Positions 37,500 through 46,429 of a stretch of DNA of 64,000 nucleotides are shown here, in pieces (the first letter of the stretch is position 1; the number at the start of each line of letters is the position of its first letter). This DNA comes from Eshraghiella crossota (GTDB lineage Bacteria > Bacillota > Clostridia > Lachnospirales > Lachnospiraceae). The translations under genes were made by a program, and so were the position numbers. The stretch is from contig NZ_CP102270.1 of the NCBI RefSeq assembly GCF_025148445.1, forward strand, positions 124,001 to 188,000, read 5' to 3'. The notes beneath the pieces were generated by a model, which saw nothing but the letters and a program-made list of their open reading frames with translations, was not told the DNA's origin and made no database searches.

Positions 37500-38771
37500 A
37501 TGAGAAAATTGAAGATATATACTCTGCTTTTAACGGCAGCAATTTTAATTACAACGGTTACTGCCTGCACATCACAGACAACACCGAAGAAACGGACCAA
37601 TCATATCGAAAAGACGACCGAATCCGGTACATACAATGCGACAGTGGTTGTAAGGGATAACGATACGGAAAACAGAAGACTCGCATTTGTAAATATTGCA
37701 GACGGAGCACGGGAGACATATCGTTACACCAACGGAACTTCTTTTTTAAGCCGCAATAAAAGTGTGCTTTCATCAGAGCAGATTCGCAAAGGCGATGTGG
37801 TTGATATAATATATGACGGCAGCCATGAGATAAGCAGTATTCAGGTGTCTCCCTCAAAGGATGTATGGGAAAATTCCAAAGTAACGACTTTTGCAATCAA
37901 TGATAATGATGGTGCAATTAAAATTGGCCAGACAATGTATTATTATACCGACGGCATTGTTGTTTTATCCGGGGATGAAGAGATTGACATTACAGAGCTT
38001 AATAATGCAATGGACCAACTGGTTGTGAGAGGCTATAAGAATCAGGTGGTTTCCGTGGTGGTTGAAAAAGGGCACGGATATGTATCACTTACGGGAGACA
38101 GTCTTTTTATAGGCGGGCTTATTAATGTGGGCAACGTTCTTGCCAGAAGAATAGAACCTGATATGCTTCTTCCTGTTACGGAGGGAGAATATCTCCTGGA
38201 AGTAGTGAACGGCGACTATAAGTCAGAAAAGAAAATAACCGTGGAAAGAGGTAAAGAGACGGTTGTGGATTTTTCGGATGTTCCTGCTAATGTTACCCAG
38301 ACAGGCAATATAAGGTTTATGATAGATGTACAGGGTGCGTCTTTGTATATAGACGGAATGGCATACGATTATTCTTCAATTATTACGCTTAAGAACGGTA
38401 AGCATAACGTTGTGGTTCATGCAGAAGGATACTCGGACTATAAACAGGTTATAGACGTTGAAAGCAGATATATGACGGTCAACATATCCATGACAAAGGG
38501 AGATAATGAAACAACATCTTCTGAAGAACCTACTACAACTAAGGTGGAGGGAGAGACGTATGTAAGTTCCAAGAACAAAGTAACCGTAAAAGGACCTGCC
38601 AATGCAGTTGTATATTTTGACGGCACATATAAAGGCGTTGCACCTGTAAGTTTTCCGCTTGTGACAGGTGAACACATTATTTCCATCCTTTCAGGAACTA
38701 AAATAAACAGTTATACGGTAAATCTGGCTGATGGAGCCGATGACGTTACTTACGATTTTACAGACAAATAG
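37500..38771 (+). CDS. PEGA-domain lipoprotein
   Basis: 423 aa. The lipoprotein signal ends in TVTAC (Cys23). The central part is beta-rich. Two PEGA-like modules are in the C-terminal half: one near residues 260-320 (GASLYIDGMAYDY), the other near 350-420 (ANAVVYFDGTYKGVAPVSFPLVTGEHII). A Thr/Ser/Glu linker separates them. PEGA modules are surface beta-domains of unclear role. The gene has an extended -10 promoter and is followed 46 bp later by a second lipoprotein. No catalytic motif seen. Confidence 0.85.
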   Translation: MRKLKIYTLLLTAAILITTVTACTSQTTPKKRTNHIEKTTESGTYNATVVVRDNDTENRRLAFVNIADGARETYRYTNGTSFLSRNKSVLSSEQIRKGDVVDIIYDGSHEISSIQVSPSKDVWENSKVTTFAINDNDGAIKIGQTMYYYTDGIVVLSGDEEIDITELNNAMDQLVVRGYKNQVVSVVVEKGHGYVSLTGDSLFIGGLINVGNVLARRIEPDMLLPVTEGEYLLEVVNGDYKSEKKITVERGKETVVDFSDVPANVTQTGNIRFMIDVQGASLYIDGMAYDYSSIITLKNGKHNVVVHAEGYSDYKQVIDVESRYMTVNISMTKGDNETTSSEEPTTTKVEGETYVSSKNKVTVKGPANAVVYFDGTYKGVAPVSFPLVTGEHIISILSGTKINSYTVNLADGADDVTYDFTDK

Positions 38772-38817
38772 AATAAAATAATATAAACGGTATATAATGT
38801 AAACAGGGGGGAGTTAT

Positions 38818-39219
38818 ATGAAAAAATTAGTATTTATTTTTGCCCTGCTTGTAATGGTTTTTACAGGCTGTTCAGGCAAATCCGCAAAGAATGAAGACAG
38901 GACGGATATGGATTTTACCGTTGTTCCGAGAGAAGATATGCCGGATGAAATCAAAGGCATAATTGAAGAAAAACAGTCCGGAGAATTTACCATGTCTTAT
39001 GGCATGGACGGATATCTGTATATAATGCGGGGATATGGCACCATGCCCACAGGAGGATACAGTATAAGGGTAGACAGTCTTGCGGAAACGTCGGATGAGA
39101 TTTTTTTCCATACTACATTGGTGGGACCGCAGGCATCGGAGCCTGTCAATAAAATGAAGACCTGCCCTTACATAGTTGTCAAAATAGAATATACTGACAA
39201 AAAAATTGTGTTTGAATAA
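38818..39219 (+). CDS. PrcB-like lipoprotein
   Basis: 133 aa lipoprotein; lipobox FTGC (Cys19). The mature part resembles the PrcB C-terminal domain, whose founding member accompanies a surface protease: a GYSIRVDSLAE segment (about residues 80-90) and PYIVVKIEY (about 121-129). A very strong GGGGGGAG ribosome site precedes the ATG. No protease gene is adjacent, so the partnership is not supported here. Confidence 0.75.
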   Translation: MKKLVFIFALLVMVFTGCSGKSAKNEDRTDMDFTVVPREDMPDEIKGIIEEKQSGEFTMSYGMDGYLYIMRGYGTMPTGGYSIRVDSLAETSDEIFFHTTLVGPQASEPVNKMKTCPYIVVKIEYTDKKIVFE

Positions 39220-39248
39220 GCATAAATGCTTCTGCTTTCTCATATTAT
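39220..39248 (+). promoter_or_regulatory. Candidate sigma-E promoter of the sipL-like gene
   Basis: GCATAAA (39220-39226), a 14-bp spacer and CATATTAT (39241-39248), 6 of 8 matches at -10. A perfect 9-bp inverted repeat (39235-39243 with 39257-39265) overlaps it, just before the GGGAG site at 39267. Confidence 0.4.
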
Positions 39249-39280
39249 TAATTAGAATGAGAAAGTGGGAGTATTTTTTT

Positions 39281-40816
39281 ATGGAATTGATTAAAGATAA
39301 CTTACATATGAACAAAAGTAAGGGGAAAATGGTATTTTCGGCGACTGTAGACGAAGACTTTACAATCCCTGAGGGTAAGCCCGGCATGGATTATAAAATC
39401 AAAGATATGGGAGAGGTGTGTATAGAAAAGGTAAGACCTATGGAAGACAGGGTCAGTATCGGGATGTGTCTGTATTTTGGACTGCTTTATAACAGTGGCG
39501 GAAACTGCCAGTCATATTACGGCAAAGCTAATTTTGAAGAGACGGCGGCAATGGCCGGTGTCACGGGTCAGGATATTGTGAGATGCAAAGCTAATCTGAT
39601 GGATATGAAAATATCCGTGATAAGTTCCCATAAAATCAGCGTCAGGGCAGTAGTCCTTGTCACCGTATCGGCAGAAGAGATATATGACAGGGAAGTAATT
39701 AAAAAGATTGAAATGGATAATGTGAGGGATGAGCGGCTTGAAGTCAGGATGATGAAGCTTATCGCCAACAGAAAAGATACTTTTCGTATAAGGGAATCCG
39801 TTAATATTAATCAGGGAATGTCAAATATAGGCGAAATAATATGGCAGGAACTGAGGGTAAAAGATTTGTGCTTCACGCCGGCTGACGGCAGGATAGACGT
39901 AAAAGGCAATCTGAGCTTTTTCGTGATATATCAGGGCGAAAACGGCGGGGAATTGAATTACTATGACAATGTGGTTCCCTTTAGCGGAAGCCTTGATATA
40001 AGCAACGGCAGACAGGAGGATGTATACGATATCAACATAGTTTCCTGCGAAAAGAGCCTTATATCCCGCAATGACGGAAACGGAGAAACAAGAATTTTTG
40101 ATGGTGAAATTATCATGAGCCTTGATATATGCGGATACAGGAATGAAGATGTAAGTCTCCTGACCGACATATATGCACCCGGATATGAGATTACCCCCAA
40201 GACGGAGAAACTGGAATACGAAAGACTTGTAGAAAACAAAGTCGTAGACATAGATATAAATGAAAGAATTAAAAACGAAGACGGCGGGAAGATAATCTAT
40301 ACCTGCGGTGATGTCATTGTAGATGAAATAATACAAAAAGATAATAAAATTGATATTGAGGGTACGATATCGGTTCAGATAATGATGGAGGATAAAGAAG
40401 CAATGCCTCCAATCACCGTAAGCCACCATGATATCCCCTTCAGTTATCAGGCCGGTATGGATAAATATGAAAAGGACAGTGAACTTTGTGGAAAAGTGAA
40501 TAACATATCATTGTACTCCAAAAGGATATCCGATAAGGAAATTTCCGTAAACGGCACAATTAAAATGGAAATCATGGCAAAAAGCACAACAACCACACCG
40601 GTGGTAATTAATGCAGATGTGGAAAAGGTTCCGAAAGAAAAATTGAAAAATATCCCCGGCATAACAGGGTATATAGTAAAAGAGGGAGATACTCTGTGGA
40701 ACATCGCAAAACGTTTTTATACCACTGCAGACAGCATTATGGAAGCCAATAATCTTGAAAATGACATGATTTATCCGGGAATGAAATTAATAATTCTTAA
40801 ATTGTATTGCTTTTAA
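39281..40816 (+). CDS. sipL: SPOCS/LysM spore morphogenesis protein (SipL-like)
   Basis: 511 aa. ATG 39281 has GGGAG 9 nt upstream. Three SPOCS (DUF3794-type) repeats fill residues about 40-450. A C-terminal LysM (GYIVKEGDTLWNIAKRFYTT, about 463-482) completes the layout of SipL, the Clostridioides difficile protein that binds SpoIVA and attaches the coat to the forespore. Family length (about 510-530 aa) agrees. The only hydrophobic stretch upstream of the chosen start is noncoding. Function as spore coat morphogen is inferred from the architecture; spoIVA is not in the window. Confidence 0.85.
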   Translation: MELIKDNLHMNKSKGKMVFSATVDEDFTIPEGKPGMDYKIKDMGEVCIEKVRPMEDRVSIGMCLYFGLLYNSGGNCQSYYGKANFEETAAMAGVTGQDIVRCKANLMDMKISVISSHKISVRAVVLVTVSAEEIYDREVIKKIEMDNVRDERLEVRMMKLIANRKDTFRIRESVNINQGMSNIGEIIWQELRVKDLCFTPADGRIDVKGNLSFFVIYQGENGGELNYYDNVVPFSGSLDISNGRQEDVYDINIVSCEKSLISRNDGNGETRIFDGEIIMSLDICGYRNEDVSLLTDIYAPGYEITPKTEKLEYERLVENKVVDIDINERIKNEDGGKIIYTCGDVIVDEIIQKDNKIDIEGTISVQIMMEDKEAMPPITVSHHDIPFSYQAGMDKYEKDSELCGKVNNISLYSKRISDKEISVNGTIKMEIMAKSTTTTPVVINADVEKVPKEKLKNIPGITGYIVKEGDTLWNIAKRFYTTADSIMEANNLENDMIYPGMKLIILKLYCF

Positions 40817-40832
40817 TACAGTAACATCATAT

Positions 40833-40865
40833 AATAACAGGTAAGGTGTTTTCTTACCTGTTATT
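40833..40865 (+). terminator. Hairpin terminator after the sipL-like gene
   Basis: A perfect 13-bp inverted repeat (40833-40845 and 40853-40865) with a 7-nt loop. The T-run is short and mixed (TTATTTTA), so termination may be partial. Confidence 0.65.
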
Positions 40866-40887
40866 TTACTATGGAGACGAGGTAACA

Positions 40888-41772
40888 ATGAATAGCATAA
40901 GTCTTAAAGCATACGCTAAAATTAATCTTGGTCTTGATGTCCTTGGAACGCTTCCTGACGGATATCATGAAGTTAAAATGGTAATGCAGAGCATAAGCCT
41001 GTATGATAAGGTTAATATTAAGAAAAATGACTCAGGCACAATCAATGTCAAAACCAATCTTTCATATCTTCCTGTCAACGGAGATAATCTGGTATATAAG
41101 GCAGCATACATTATGAAAGAAAAGTATAATATACAGGATGGTTTTGATATAGATTTGTTTAAGTTTATTCCTGTTGCGGCGGGCATGGCAGGCGGCAGTA
41201 CGGATGCAGCAGCCGTGTTTAAAGGAATTAACATCATGTATAATCTTAATGCAACGGAAGAGGAACTTAAGAAGCTTGGGGTCACGATAGGAGCTGACAT
41301 ACCATACTGCATTATGGGAGGAACAGCGCTTGCGTGCGGAATCGGCGAGAAGCTTACGAGACTTCCGGGATGTCCGAAGTGTTATTTTGTAATCGGAAAG
41401 CCGTATGTGAATGTGTCTACAAAATATGTGTATGAGAACCTTGTGTTGGATGAATCCACGGTACATCCCGATACGGATGCGATAATAGATGCCATATCAC
41501 ATGCCAATGTGGCAGGAATTGCGGACAATTTATGTAACGTGCTGGAAACGGTTACCGTGGCTAAATATCCGCAGATTGGTGAGATTAAGAAAGTCATGAT
41601 TGAAAAAGGAGCGCTTAATTCACTTATGAGCGGTAGCGGTCCTACGGTATTCGGAATATTTACCGATTACGAAAAGGCAAAAGAATGCAATGATTATTTG
41701 AGAAAAAGCAGACTGGTCAAGAGTGCTTATGTAGCAGAACCGGTTTCAGCAAGGATGTGTAAGGGACGATGA
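40888..41772 (+). CDS. ispE: 4-diphosphocytidyl-2-C-methyl-D-erythritol kinase
   Basis: 294 aa GHMP kinase of the MEP isoprenoid pathway. ATG 40888 gives the standard start (SLKAYAKINLGLDVLGTLPDGYHE). The ATP-binding glycine loop PVAAGMAGGSTDAAAVF is near residue 91, and LMSGSGPTVFGIF near residue 250 is GHMP motif 3. Upstream in-frame codons lie within the preceding hairpin. The 3' end overlaps the GntR gene by 4 nt (ATGA). Confidence 0.96.
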   Translation: MNSISLKAYAKINLGLDVLGTLPDGYHEVKMVMQSISLYDKVNIKKNDSGTINVKTNLSYLPVNGDNLVYKAAYIMKEKYNIQDGFDIDLFKFIPVAAGMAGGSTDAAAVFKGINIMYNLNATEEELKKLGVTIGADIPYCIMGGTALACGIGEKLTRLPGCPKCYFVIGKPYVNVSTKYVYENLVLDESTVHPDTDAIIDAISHANVAGIADNLCNVLETVTVAKYPQIGEIKKVMIEKGALNSLMSGSGPTVFGIFTDYEKAKECNDYLRKSRLVKSAYVAEPVSARMCKGR

Positions 41773-42446
41773 GATTGGAATTTGAGAAAAACGGTTATGA
41801 AAGTATATCACTAAGGGATTCGGTATATCTTACAATTAGAGAAGCAATCCTTAACGGAAAATATCCTCCCAATAAAAGGTTAAGGGAGATACCGTTAGCG
41901 GAAGAACTGGGTGTCAGCAGAACTCCGGTAAGAGAGGCAATCAAGAGGCTTGCTGAAGAGCATCTTGTTGTTATAATGCCAAAGTGCGGTGCCAAAGTGG
42001 CTGATTATTCGGACAAGGATGTGGCTGACGCTCTGGCGGTACGTCTTGTTATAGAAAATATGGCTGTAAAACTTGCGGCAAGATATATGACAAAAGACCA
42101 GGTTATCGAATTAAGAGACATTAACAGCGAAATGGAAGATGCACTGAAGGACAAGGCATTAGCCAAAATAACAGAGGCAGATAAGAGATTTCACAGCAGT
42201 ATATGTGCGGGAGCCAATAATCAGGTGCTTCAGAAAACAATGGCTATGCTTGATGCGGAAGTTCTCAGGTACAGAGTTGACTACATCAAGGGAATAGAAG
42301 ATTATATGCAGTTAATTAAGGAGCATAAGGAACTGATTGACGCAATAGATGCAAGAGATGAGGAAAAAGCAGAAGAACTTATGAGCAGACATATCGAGAA
42401 CCAGAAGAAAAAAGTTCTTGAAGCTCTTGAGTCTGAAAAAGAATAA
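41769..42446 (+). CDS. GntR-family transcriptional regulator (FadR/FCD type)
   Basis: 225 aa. The N-terminal winged helix has the GntR signature (IPLAEELGVSRTPVREAIKRL, residues about 38-58). An all-helical FCD domain follows, with the metal-ligand His residues in RFHSSICAG, EHKELI and SRHIENQ. This subfamily senses small carboxylic acids or sugar acids. It overlaps ispE by 4 nt, an unusual coupling with a biosynthesis gene. A target operator was not found. Confidence 0.92.
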   Translation: MRLEFEKNGYESISLRDSVYLTIREAILNGKYPPNKRLREIPLAEELGVSRTPVREAIKRLAEEHLVVIMPKCGAKVADYSDKDVADALAVRLVIENMAVKLAARYMTKDQVIELRDINSEMEDALKDKALAKITEADKRFHSSICAGANNQVLQKTMAMLDAEVLRYRVDYIKGIEDYMQLIKEHKELIDAIDARDEEKAEELMSRHIENQKKKVLEALESEKE

Positions 42447-42469
42447 AATTACAAAATATGGTAATAATC
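42441..42469 (+). promoter_or_regulatory. Candidate sigma-F promoter of spoIIR
   Basis: GAATA (42441-42445), a 14-bp spacer and GGTAATAATC (42460-42469). The -10 fits GGNNANAHTR at 9 of 10 positions. SpoIIR is a known sigma-F gene in Bacillus and Clostridium. Confidence 0.5.
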
Positions 42470-42497
42470 CCAATATAAGTTAAGGAGGATTGTTACC

Positions 42498-43127
42498 ATG
42501 GGTAAAAAAATTATAATAATTCCGATAGTTTTCCTGATAGCTGTTCTGGGAATCCGTACATATAATAAAATTGAAGAATATAAAATACAAAAAGAAATCA
42601 GCAGTAAAATAATAAGATTTCATGTGCGTGCCAACAGTGACAGTGAGGAGGACCAGAAACTGAAACTGAAAGTCAGGGATGAAGTTATGGCATATCTTGA
42701 TGAACGTCTTCCAAAGAGCGGTTCCGTAAAGGATGCCAAAGCGGTTCTGAATGACAACATTGAAGAAATTGGGCAGATAGCACTTGCAACAATTCATAAA
42801 GAGGGGTATAACTATTCAGTCAGTGTGTATTTTGAAAAAAGTTATTTCCCTATTAAGACATACGGAGATATGGTTTTTCCGGCGGGAAAATATGAAGCGT
42901 TCAGAATAGATATCGGAGACAGTGAAGGAAAAAACTGGTGGTGTGTTTTGTTTCCACCTCTTTGTTTTGTGGATTCTACTTATGCGGTAGTTCCGGAAGA
43001 TACAAAAGATGAGTTCAGAAATGTATTATCTAATGAGGCTTATTTTGCCATTACAATGTCTGAACCTGATAATAATTATGTGATAAGGTTCAAATATCTG
43101 ACATTTTTAAATAAGCTGTTAGATTGA
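42498..43127 (+). CDS. spoIIR: Stage II sporulation protein R
   Basis: 209 aa. The forespore-secreted signal that activates SpoIIGA and so sigma-E in the mother cell. One N-terminal helix (residues about 5-20) acts as signal or anchor. Conserved blocks IRFHVRANSDS (about 40-50) and NWWCVLFPPLCFVD (about 139-152), plus PAGKYEAFRI, define the family. AAGGAGG precedes the ATG. A sigma-F-like promoter overlaps the stop of the GntR gene. Confidence 0.95.
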   Translation: MGKKIIIIPIVFLIAVLGIRTYNKIEEYKIQKEISSKIIRFHVRANSDSEEDQKLKLKVRDEVMAYLDERLPKSGSVKDAKAVLNDNIEEIGQIALATIHKEGYNYSVSVYFEKSYFPIKTYGDMVFPAGKYEAFRIDIGDSEGKNWWCVLFPPLCFVDSTYAVVPEDTKDEFRNVLSNEAYFAITMSEPDNNYVIRFKYLTFLNKLLD

Positions 43128-43145
43128 ACCGGGAAGGAAATTATA

Positions 43146-44216
43146 ATGAAAAAGATTAAAGTGGCAGTTTTATTCGGAGGACAGTCATCAGAGCATGATA
43201 TATCATGTATATCTGCGGCTACTGTGATTGAAAGCATAGACAGGGAAAAATATGACGTAATAACAGTAGGCATTACCAAAGACGGCAGATGGATTAAGAC
43301 CGACAATGTGGAGGATATTAAAAGCGGAAAATGGAGAGAGGGAAAGGTAACAATGATACTTTCTCCTGACAGAATACATAAGGGATTTGTTGAAATTGAA
43401 GACGGCAAGGCAGAGGTTACGGAAGTGGATGTTGTATTTCCTGTACTTCACGGCTTATACGGAGAGGACGGTACAATCCAGGGAATACTTGAACTTGCGG
43501 GAATACCATACGTCGGATGCGGTGTGGTTGCCTCAGCAGTATCCATGGATAAACTTTTTACCAAAAAGATTGTTGACGGTCTTAAGGATGTAAGACAGGC
43601 AAAATATGTTCCTGTAAGAAGATATGAATTAAAGGAAATGGATAAGGTTCTTGACGGAATAGAGGAAAGGCTTCCATATCCTGTATTTGTAAAGCCAAGC
43701 AATGCCGGCTCTTCTAAGGGCGTTTCCAAAGCAGGAGACAGGGCAGGACTTGAGAAAGCATTAAGACTTGCGGCAGAACATGATGAAAAGATTCTTGTGG
43801 AAGAGACTATCGTAGGACGTGAAATAGAATGTGCGGTTCTCGGAACATCGGATGTAAAGGCTTCCGGAGTAGGAGAAATTCTTGCAGCGGATTCAGCAGC
43901 TTTTTATGATTTTGATGCAAAATATAACAATGCAGAATCTAAGACAGTTATAAATCCTGAATTACCTGACGGCAAAACAGATGAGGTAAGGAACGATGCG
44001 GTCAGAATATTTAAGGCAGTAGACGGCTTCGGACTTTCAAGAGTTGATTTCTTTATTGAGAATGGAACTAACGATGTGGTATTTAACGAAATCAATACAA
44101 TGCCGGGATTTACCTCAATCAGCATGTACCCAATGCTTTGGGCAGACAGAGGAATAGAGAAAAAAGAGCTTGTTGATGAACTCATAAATGAGGCATTCAC
44201 AAGACATAAGATATAG
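43146..44216 (+). CDS. ddl: D-alanine--D-alanine ligase
   Basis: 356 aa ATP-grasp enzyme making D-Ala-D-Ala for peptidoglycan. N-terminal VLFGGQSSEHDIS is the family signature. The ATP-grasp core has PVFVKPSNAGSSKGVSK (about residue 180) and VEETIVGREIECAVLG. The C-terminal FNEINTMPGFTSISMYP (about 318) contains the metal and substrate residues. The Tyr/Phe switch region for D-lactate could not be resolved by eye, so the plain ligase is the default. It starts 18 bp after spoIIR. Confidence 0.96.
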   Translation: MKKIKVAVLFGGQSSEHDISCISAATVIESIDREKYDVITVGITKDGRWIKTDNVEDIKSGKWREGKVTMILSPDRIHKGFVEIEDGKAEVTEVDVVFPVLHGLYGEDGTIQGILELAGIPYVGCGVVASAVSMDKLFTKKIVDGLKDVRQAKYVPVRRYELKEMDKVLDGIEERLPYPVFVKPSNAGSSKGVSKAGDRAGLEKALRLAAEHDEKILVEETIVGREIECAVLGTSDVKASGVGEILAADSAAFYDFDAKYNNAESKTVINPELPDGKTDEVRNDAVRIFKAVDGFGLSRVDFFIENGTNDVVFNEINTMPGFTSISMYPMLWADRGIEKKELVDELINEAFTRHKI

Positions 44217-44225
44217 GAATAAGAA

Positions 44226-44657
44226 ATGACTAATAAAGTAAGAGTGAGAATTGAAGGACTTCACACCGTAGTAATGGATGTGGAGTCCGACAACGTGGAA
44301 TTAATAACCTTTGGCAAGTATGCCAAAAAGGGCGGAAAACATTACATAAAATACGATGAGTTAGATGAAAATTCAGAGAAGGTAGTTAAGAACCTTTTAA
44401 AGATATCCGAGAACGAGGTAGAACTTGTATCAAGAGGCAGCAAATCCTCCCATATGTATTTTGCAAAGGGCAAGAAAAATTACAGTTTTTACAGAACTCC
44501 GTTTGGGGAAATGAATGTTGCGGTGGATACCTACTCAATGGATTTCAGAGAAGAAGAGGATTACCTTGAGGTAACCTTGGAGTACGGACTTGAAGTAAAC
44601 AGAGAGCATGTATCGGAGTGTGCCGTGAAGATATGTATTGAAGCGGTAGAAGAATAG
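44226..44657 (+). CDS. DUF1934 protein (YwiB-like)
   Basis: 143 aa beta-barrel-like protein of the DUF1934/YwiB family (calycin-like). The body contains YIKYDELDE (about residue 39), VELVSRGSKSSHMYF (about 65) and FYRTPFGEMNVAVDTY (about 87-102), the most conserved part. In Bacillus ywiB lies beside argS; no argS follows here. It lies 9 bp after ddl and ends before a bidirectional terminator. Function unknown. Confidence 0.85.
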   Translation: MTNKVRVRIEGLHTVVMDVESDNVELITFGKYAKKGGKHYIKYDELDENSEKVVKNLLKISENEVELVSRGSKSSHMYFAKGKKNYSFYRTPFGEMNVAVDTYSMDFREEEDYLEVTLEYGLEVNREHVSECAVKICIEAVEE

Positions 44658-44700
44658 CGGTGAGGAGATTGGATGAGTATATACAGTGGTGCAATAGTTA

Positions 44701-44742
44701 AAAAAATGGTGTAGCCATATCATTCTGAGGCTACACCATTTT
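44701..44742. terminator. Bidirectional terminator between convergent genes
   Basis: Perfect 15-bp inverted repeat AAAAATGGTGTAGCC (44701-44715) and GGCTACACCATTTTT (44728-44742). A-run on the left and T-run on the right serve both strands. Confidence 0.9.
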
Positions 44743-44755
44743 TCTTAAAATATTA

Positions 44756-45211
44756 TTACTTCGATTTCTTAGCCGCTTTAGCTTTAGCACGCTGTTCTTT
44801 CTTGGTTAATGGCTTAGGTTCAACCTTACCGCGGATGTACTTGATTTCGGTGATGTAAATACCGCTTACGGCAACTTTAACTTCTGTCTTGAGCGGAAGT
44901 GCATCAAACACCTTAACATCAGCTATAAGTGTCATTACCTTAGGACCGACCTTAGCTTTTACAAGGGGCAGCTTTGCAAACCGCATGTACTTTGGAATCT
45001 GCTCGGCTACAACCTTTGGAAGTGTTGCGTCTTTAACTTTCATTTTTTTCTTGTCAATGACAAGCATTGATATAATCTGTGAAGCAGCTTCAATATCTGC
45101 CTGTGAAGCCTGCTGTTTCTTCTGCATCTTTCTACCGATGATAATTAATGCTATAAGAATTCCGATTATTACGGCCAGAACAATTATAATTACTCTTACC
45201 CAGACTGGCAT
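44756..45211 (-). CDS. Membrane-anchored protein of unknown function
   Basis: 151 aa. One N-terminal helix (VRVIIIVLAVIIGILIALIII, residues about 5-25) is followed by a Lys/Gln-rich turn and a soluble domain of about 95 residues. The C-terminal tail is Lys/Ala-rich and very basic (KKEQRAKAKAAKKSK), like nucleic-acid or ribosome-binding tails. GGAGG precedes the ATG. No family was recognised. It is convergent with the DUF1934 gene. Confidence 0.8.
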   Translation of the reverse strand: MPVWVRVIIIVLAVIIGILIALIIIGRKMQKKQQASQADIEAASQIISMLVIDKKKMKVKDATLPKVVAEQIPKYMRFAKLPLVKAKVGPKVMTLIADVKVFDALPLKTEVKVAVSGIYITEIKYIRGKVEPKPLTKKEQRAKAKAAKKSK

Positions 45212-45286
45212 TACTCATATCCTCCTAGTAATATCTTTAAATCGCATATTATTGTAACATTATTTTGAACTATAGACAAGGATTTA

Positions 45287-46018
45287 TTAAACCAGTTCTT
45301 CATTTTTTAATTGGATTTCGTTAATTATGTCTCTTACATAGTTACCAATAAATTTTCTTTCCTCTTTTGGAAGGGATTTAATGTCAATAGGTTCGCCGAA
45401 TTCGATAATGGTATGTGCTTTTTTGATTCTCGGAAACTGATTTTCAAAACAGGCTCTTGTATTATTCTGGACCATGGGAATGATTTTACATCCGGTCTTT
45501 TCGGCAAATTTGAAACTTCCTTCCTTAAATGGGAGCAGGTCCAGGGTATGGCTCGTGGTTCCTTCCGGGAAAATAACGATTGATATTCCTTTTTTAATAT
45601 AATCGATTCCCTCAAGGATTGTTTTAAGACCTTCCCTTGTATCATTTCTGTCAAGAAAGAGACAGTACAGATTACGCATCCACCAGCTTATTACAGGTAC
45701 TTTCTTAAGTTCTTTTTTTGCAACAAAGCCCGTTAATCCCGGCATAAGGGAGTATGAAATTACAATATCAAAGTAGCTTTTGTGGTTACCCACAAAAAGA
45801 ACAGGCTCATCCTTTGGAATTCTGTCATAGCCAATAACGGTTGTTTTGGTTCCGGAAAGGAATCTTACGACCTTAAAAGAGTTCTTTACGATGAAAAGAG
45901 AACTTTTGTCCTTGGCTTTTTTATTGAATTTACCAATCAGCCATACAGCAGGGTATAAAATAAGGCTGATTATTGAATATAAAAGTAAAAAAATTGCCAC
46001 CAATATTATTCTGATCAT
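45287..46018 (-). CDS. plsC: 1-acyl-sn-glycerol-3-phosphate acyltransferase
   Basis: 243 aa. The start at 46018 has GGAG 8 nt upstream; a longer frame extends to 46123 without a good site. An N-terminal membrane segment precedes the acyltransferase motifs NHKSYFD (block I, about residue 76), FPEGTTS (block III, about 150) and PMVQNN (block IV). It acylates lysophosphatidic acid at the inner membrane leaflet. It is transcribed away from the ileS leader. Confidence 0.92.
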   Translation of the reverse strand: MIRIILVAIFLLLYSIISLILYPAVWLIGKFNKKAKDKSSLFIVKNSFKVVRFLSGTKTTVIGYDRIPKDEPVLFVGNHKSYFDIVISYSLMPGLTGFVAKKELKKVPVISWWMRNLYCLFLDRNDTREGLKTILEGIDYIKKGISIVIFPEGTTSHTLDLLPFKEGSFKFAEKTGCKIIPMVQNNTRACFENQFPRIKKAHTIIEFGEPIDIKSLPKEERKFIGNYVRDIINEIQLKNEELV

Positions 46019-46116
46019 TAATTTTCTCCATTCAGATAAAATTTTATATACAATAGTATACAACATTTTGGGAAATAAGAAAGATAAAATATTAAAAAAA
46101 CAATGCCAAGTAAGAA

Positions 46117-46145
46117 TTGACATTTATTTTCTCACTGACTATAAT
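46117..46145 (+). promoter_or_regulatory. Consensus sigma-A promoter of the ileS T-box leader
   Basis: Perfect TTGACA (46117-46122), a 17-bp spacer and perfect TATAAT (46140-46145). The strongest promoter in the window. Confidence 0.85.
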
Positions 46146-46151
46146 TATGGA

Positions 46152-46404
46152 GAGTAATAAGGCTGTGATGGAGACAGTAGTTATATTCCGAAAATAACAG
46201 AGAGCCGCGATTGCTGTGATGCGGTATGATTAGGATTTTAACGAATATCACTCCGGAGCTTCTATCTGAAAGTATATACGAGTAAGAGATGACGGATTTC
46301 TCCCGTTACAGAGAACGCATATGTTGGTATGTCGGTATTAGAACATTATTGATTGTAATGAAGTTGAGGACCTCTGCCAATTTAATGGCGGAGGTCATTT
46401 TAAT
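46152..46404 (+). promoter_or_regulatory. T-box leader of ileS, Ile specifier
   Basis: The 285-nt untranslated leader begins after a consensus promoter. A T-box Stem I is recognisable, with the AGAGAGCCGCGATTGCTG region near 46199. The specifier position reads ATC (46247-46249, Ile) in GAATATCACTCCGGAGC. The antiterminator bulge is UGGU (46325-46328), matching the 3' ACCA of tRNA-Ile. It sits in a diverged T-box sequence (TTGGTATGTCGG against the common TGGTACCGCGG). The competing terminator is GACCTCTGCC (46369-46378) with GGCGGAGGTC (46387-46396). Uncharged tRNA-Ile should allow read-through into ileS. Confidence 0.85.
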
Positions 46405-46429
46405 TATTTTTGAAAGGAAGTTTAATAGT

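Noticed and set aside
39235-39265. Hairpin before the sipL-like gene as a terminator of the PrcB-like gene
   Set aside because: The T-run comes 8 nt after the stem and overlaps the ribosome-site spacer. A regulatory hairpin or chance is equally possible.
44673-44714. 13-codon frame with a good GAGGAG site after the DUF1934 gene
   Set aside because: It runs into the bidirectional terminator. It may be the relic of a following gene such as argS, but nothing in the residues shows this.
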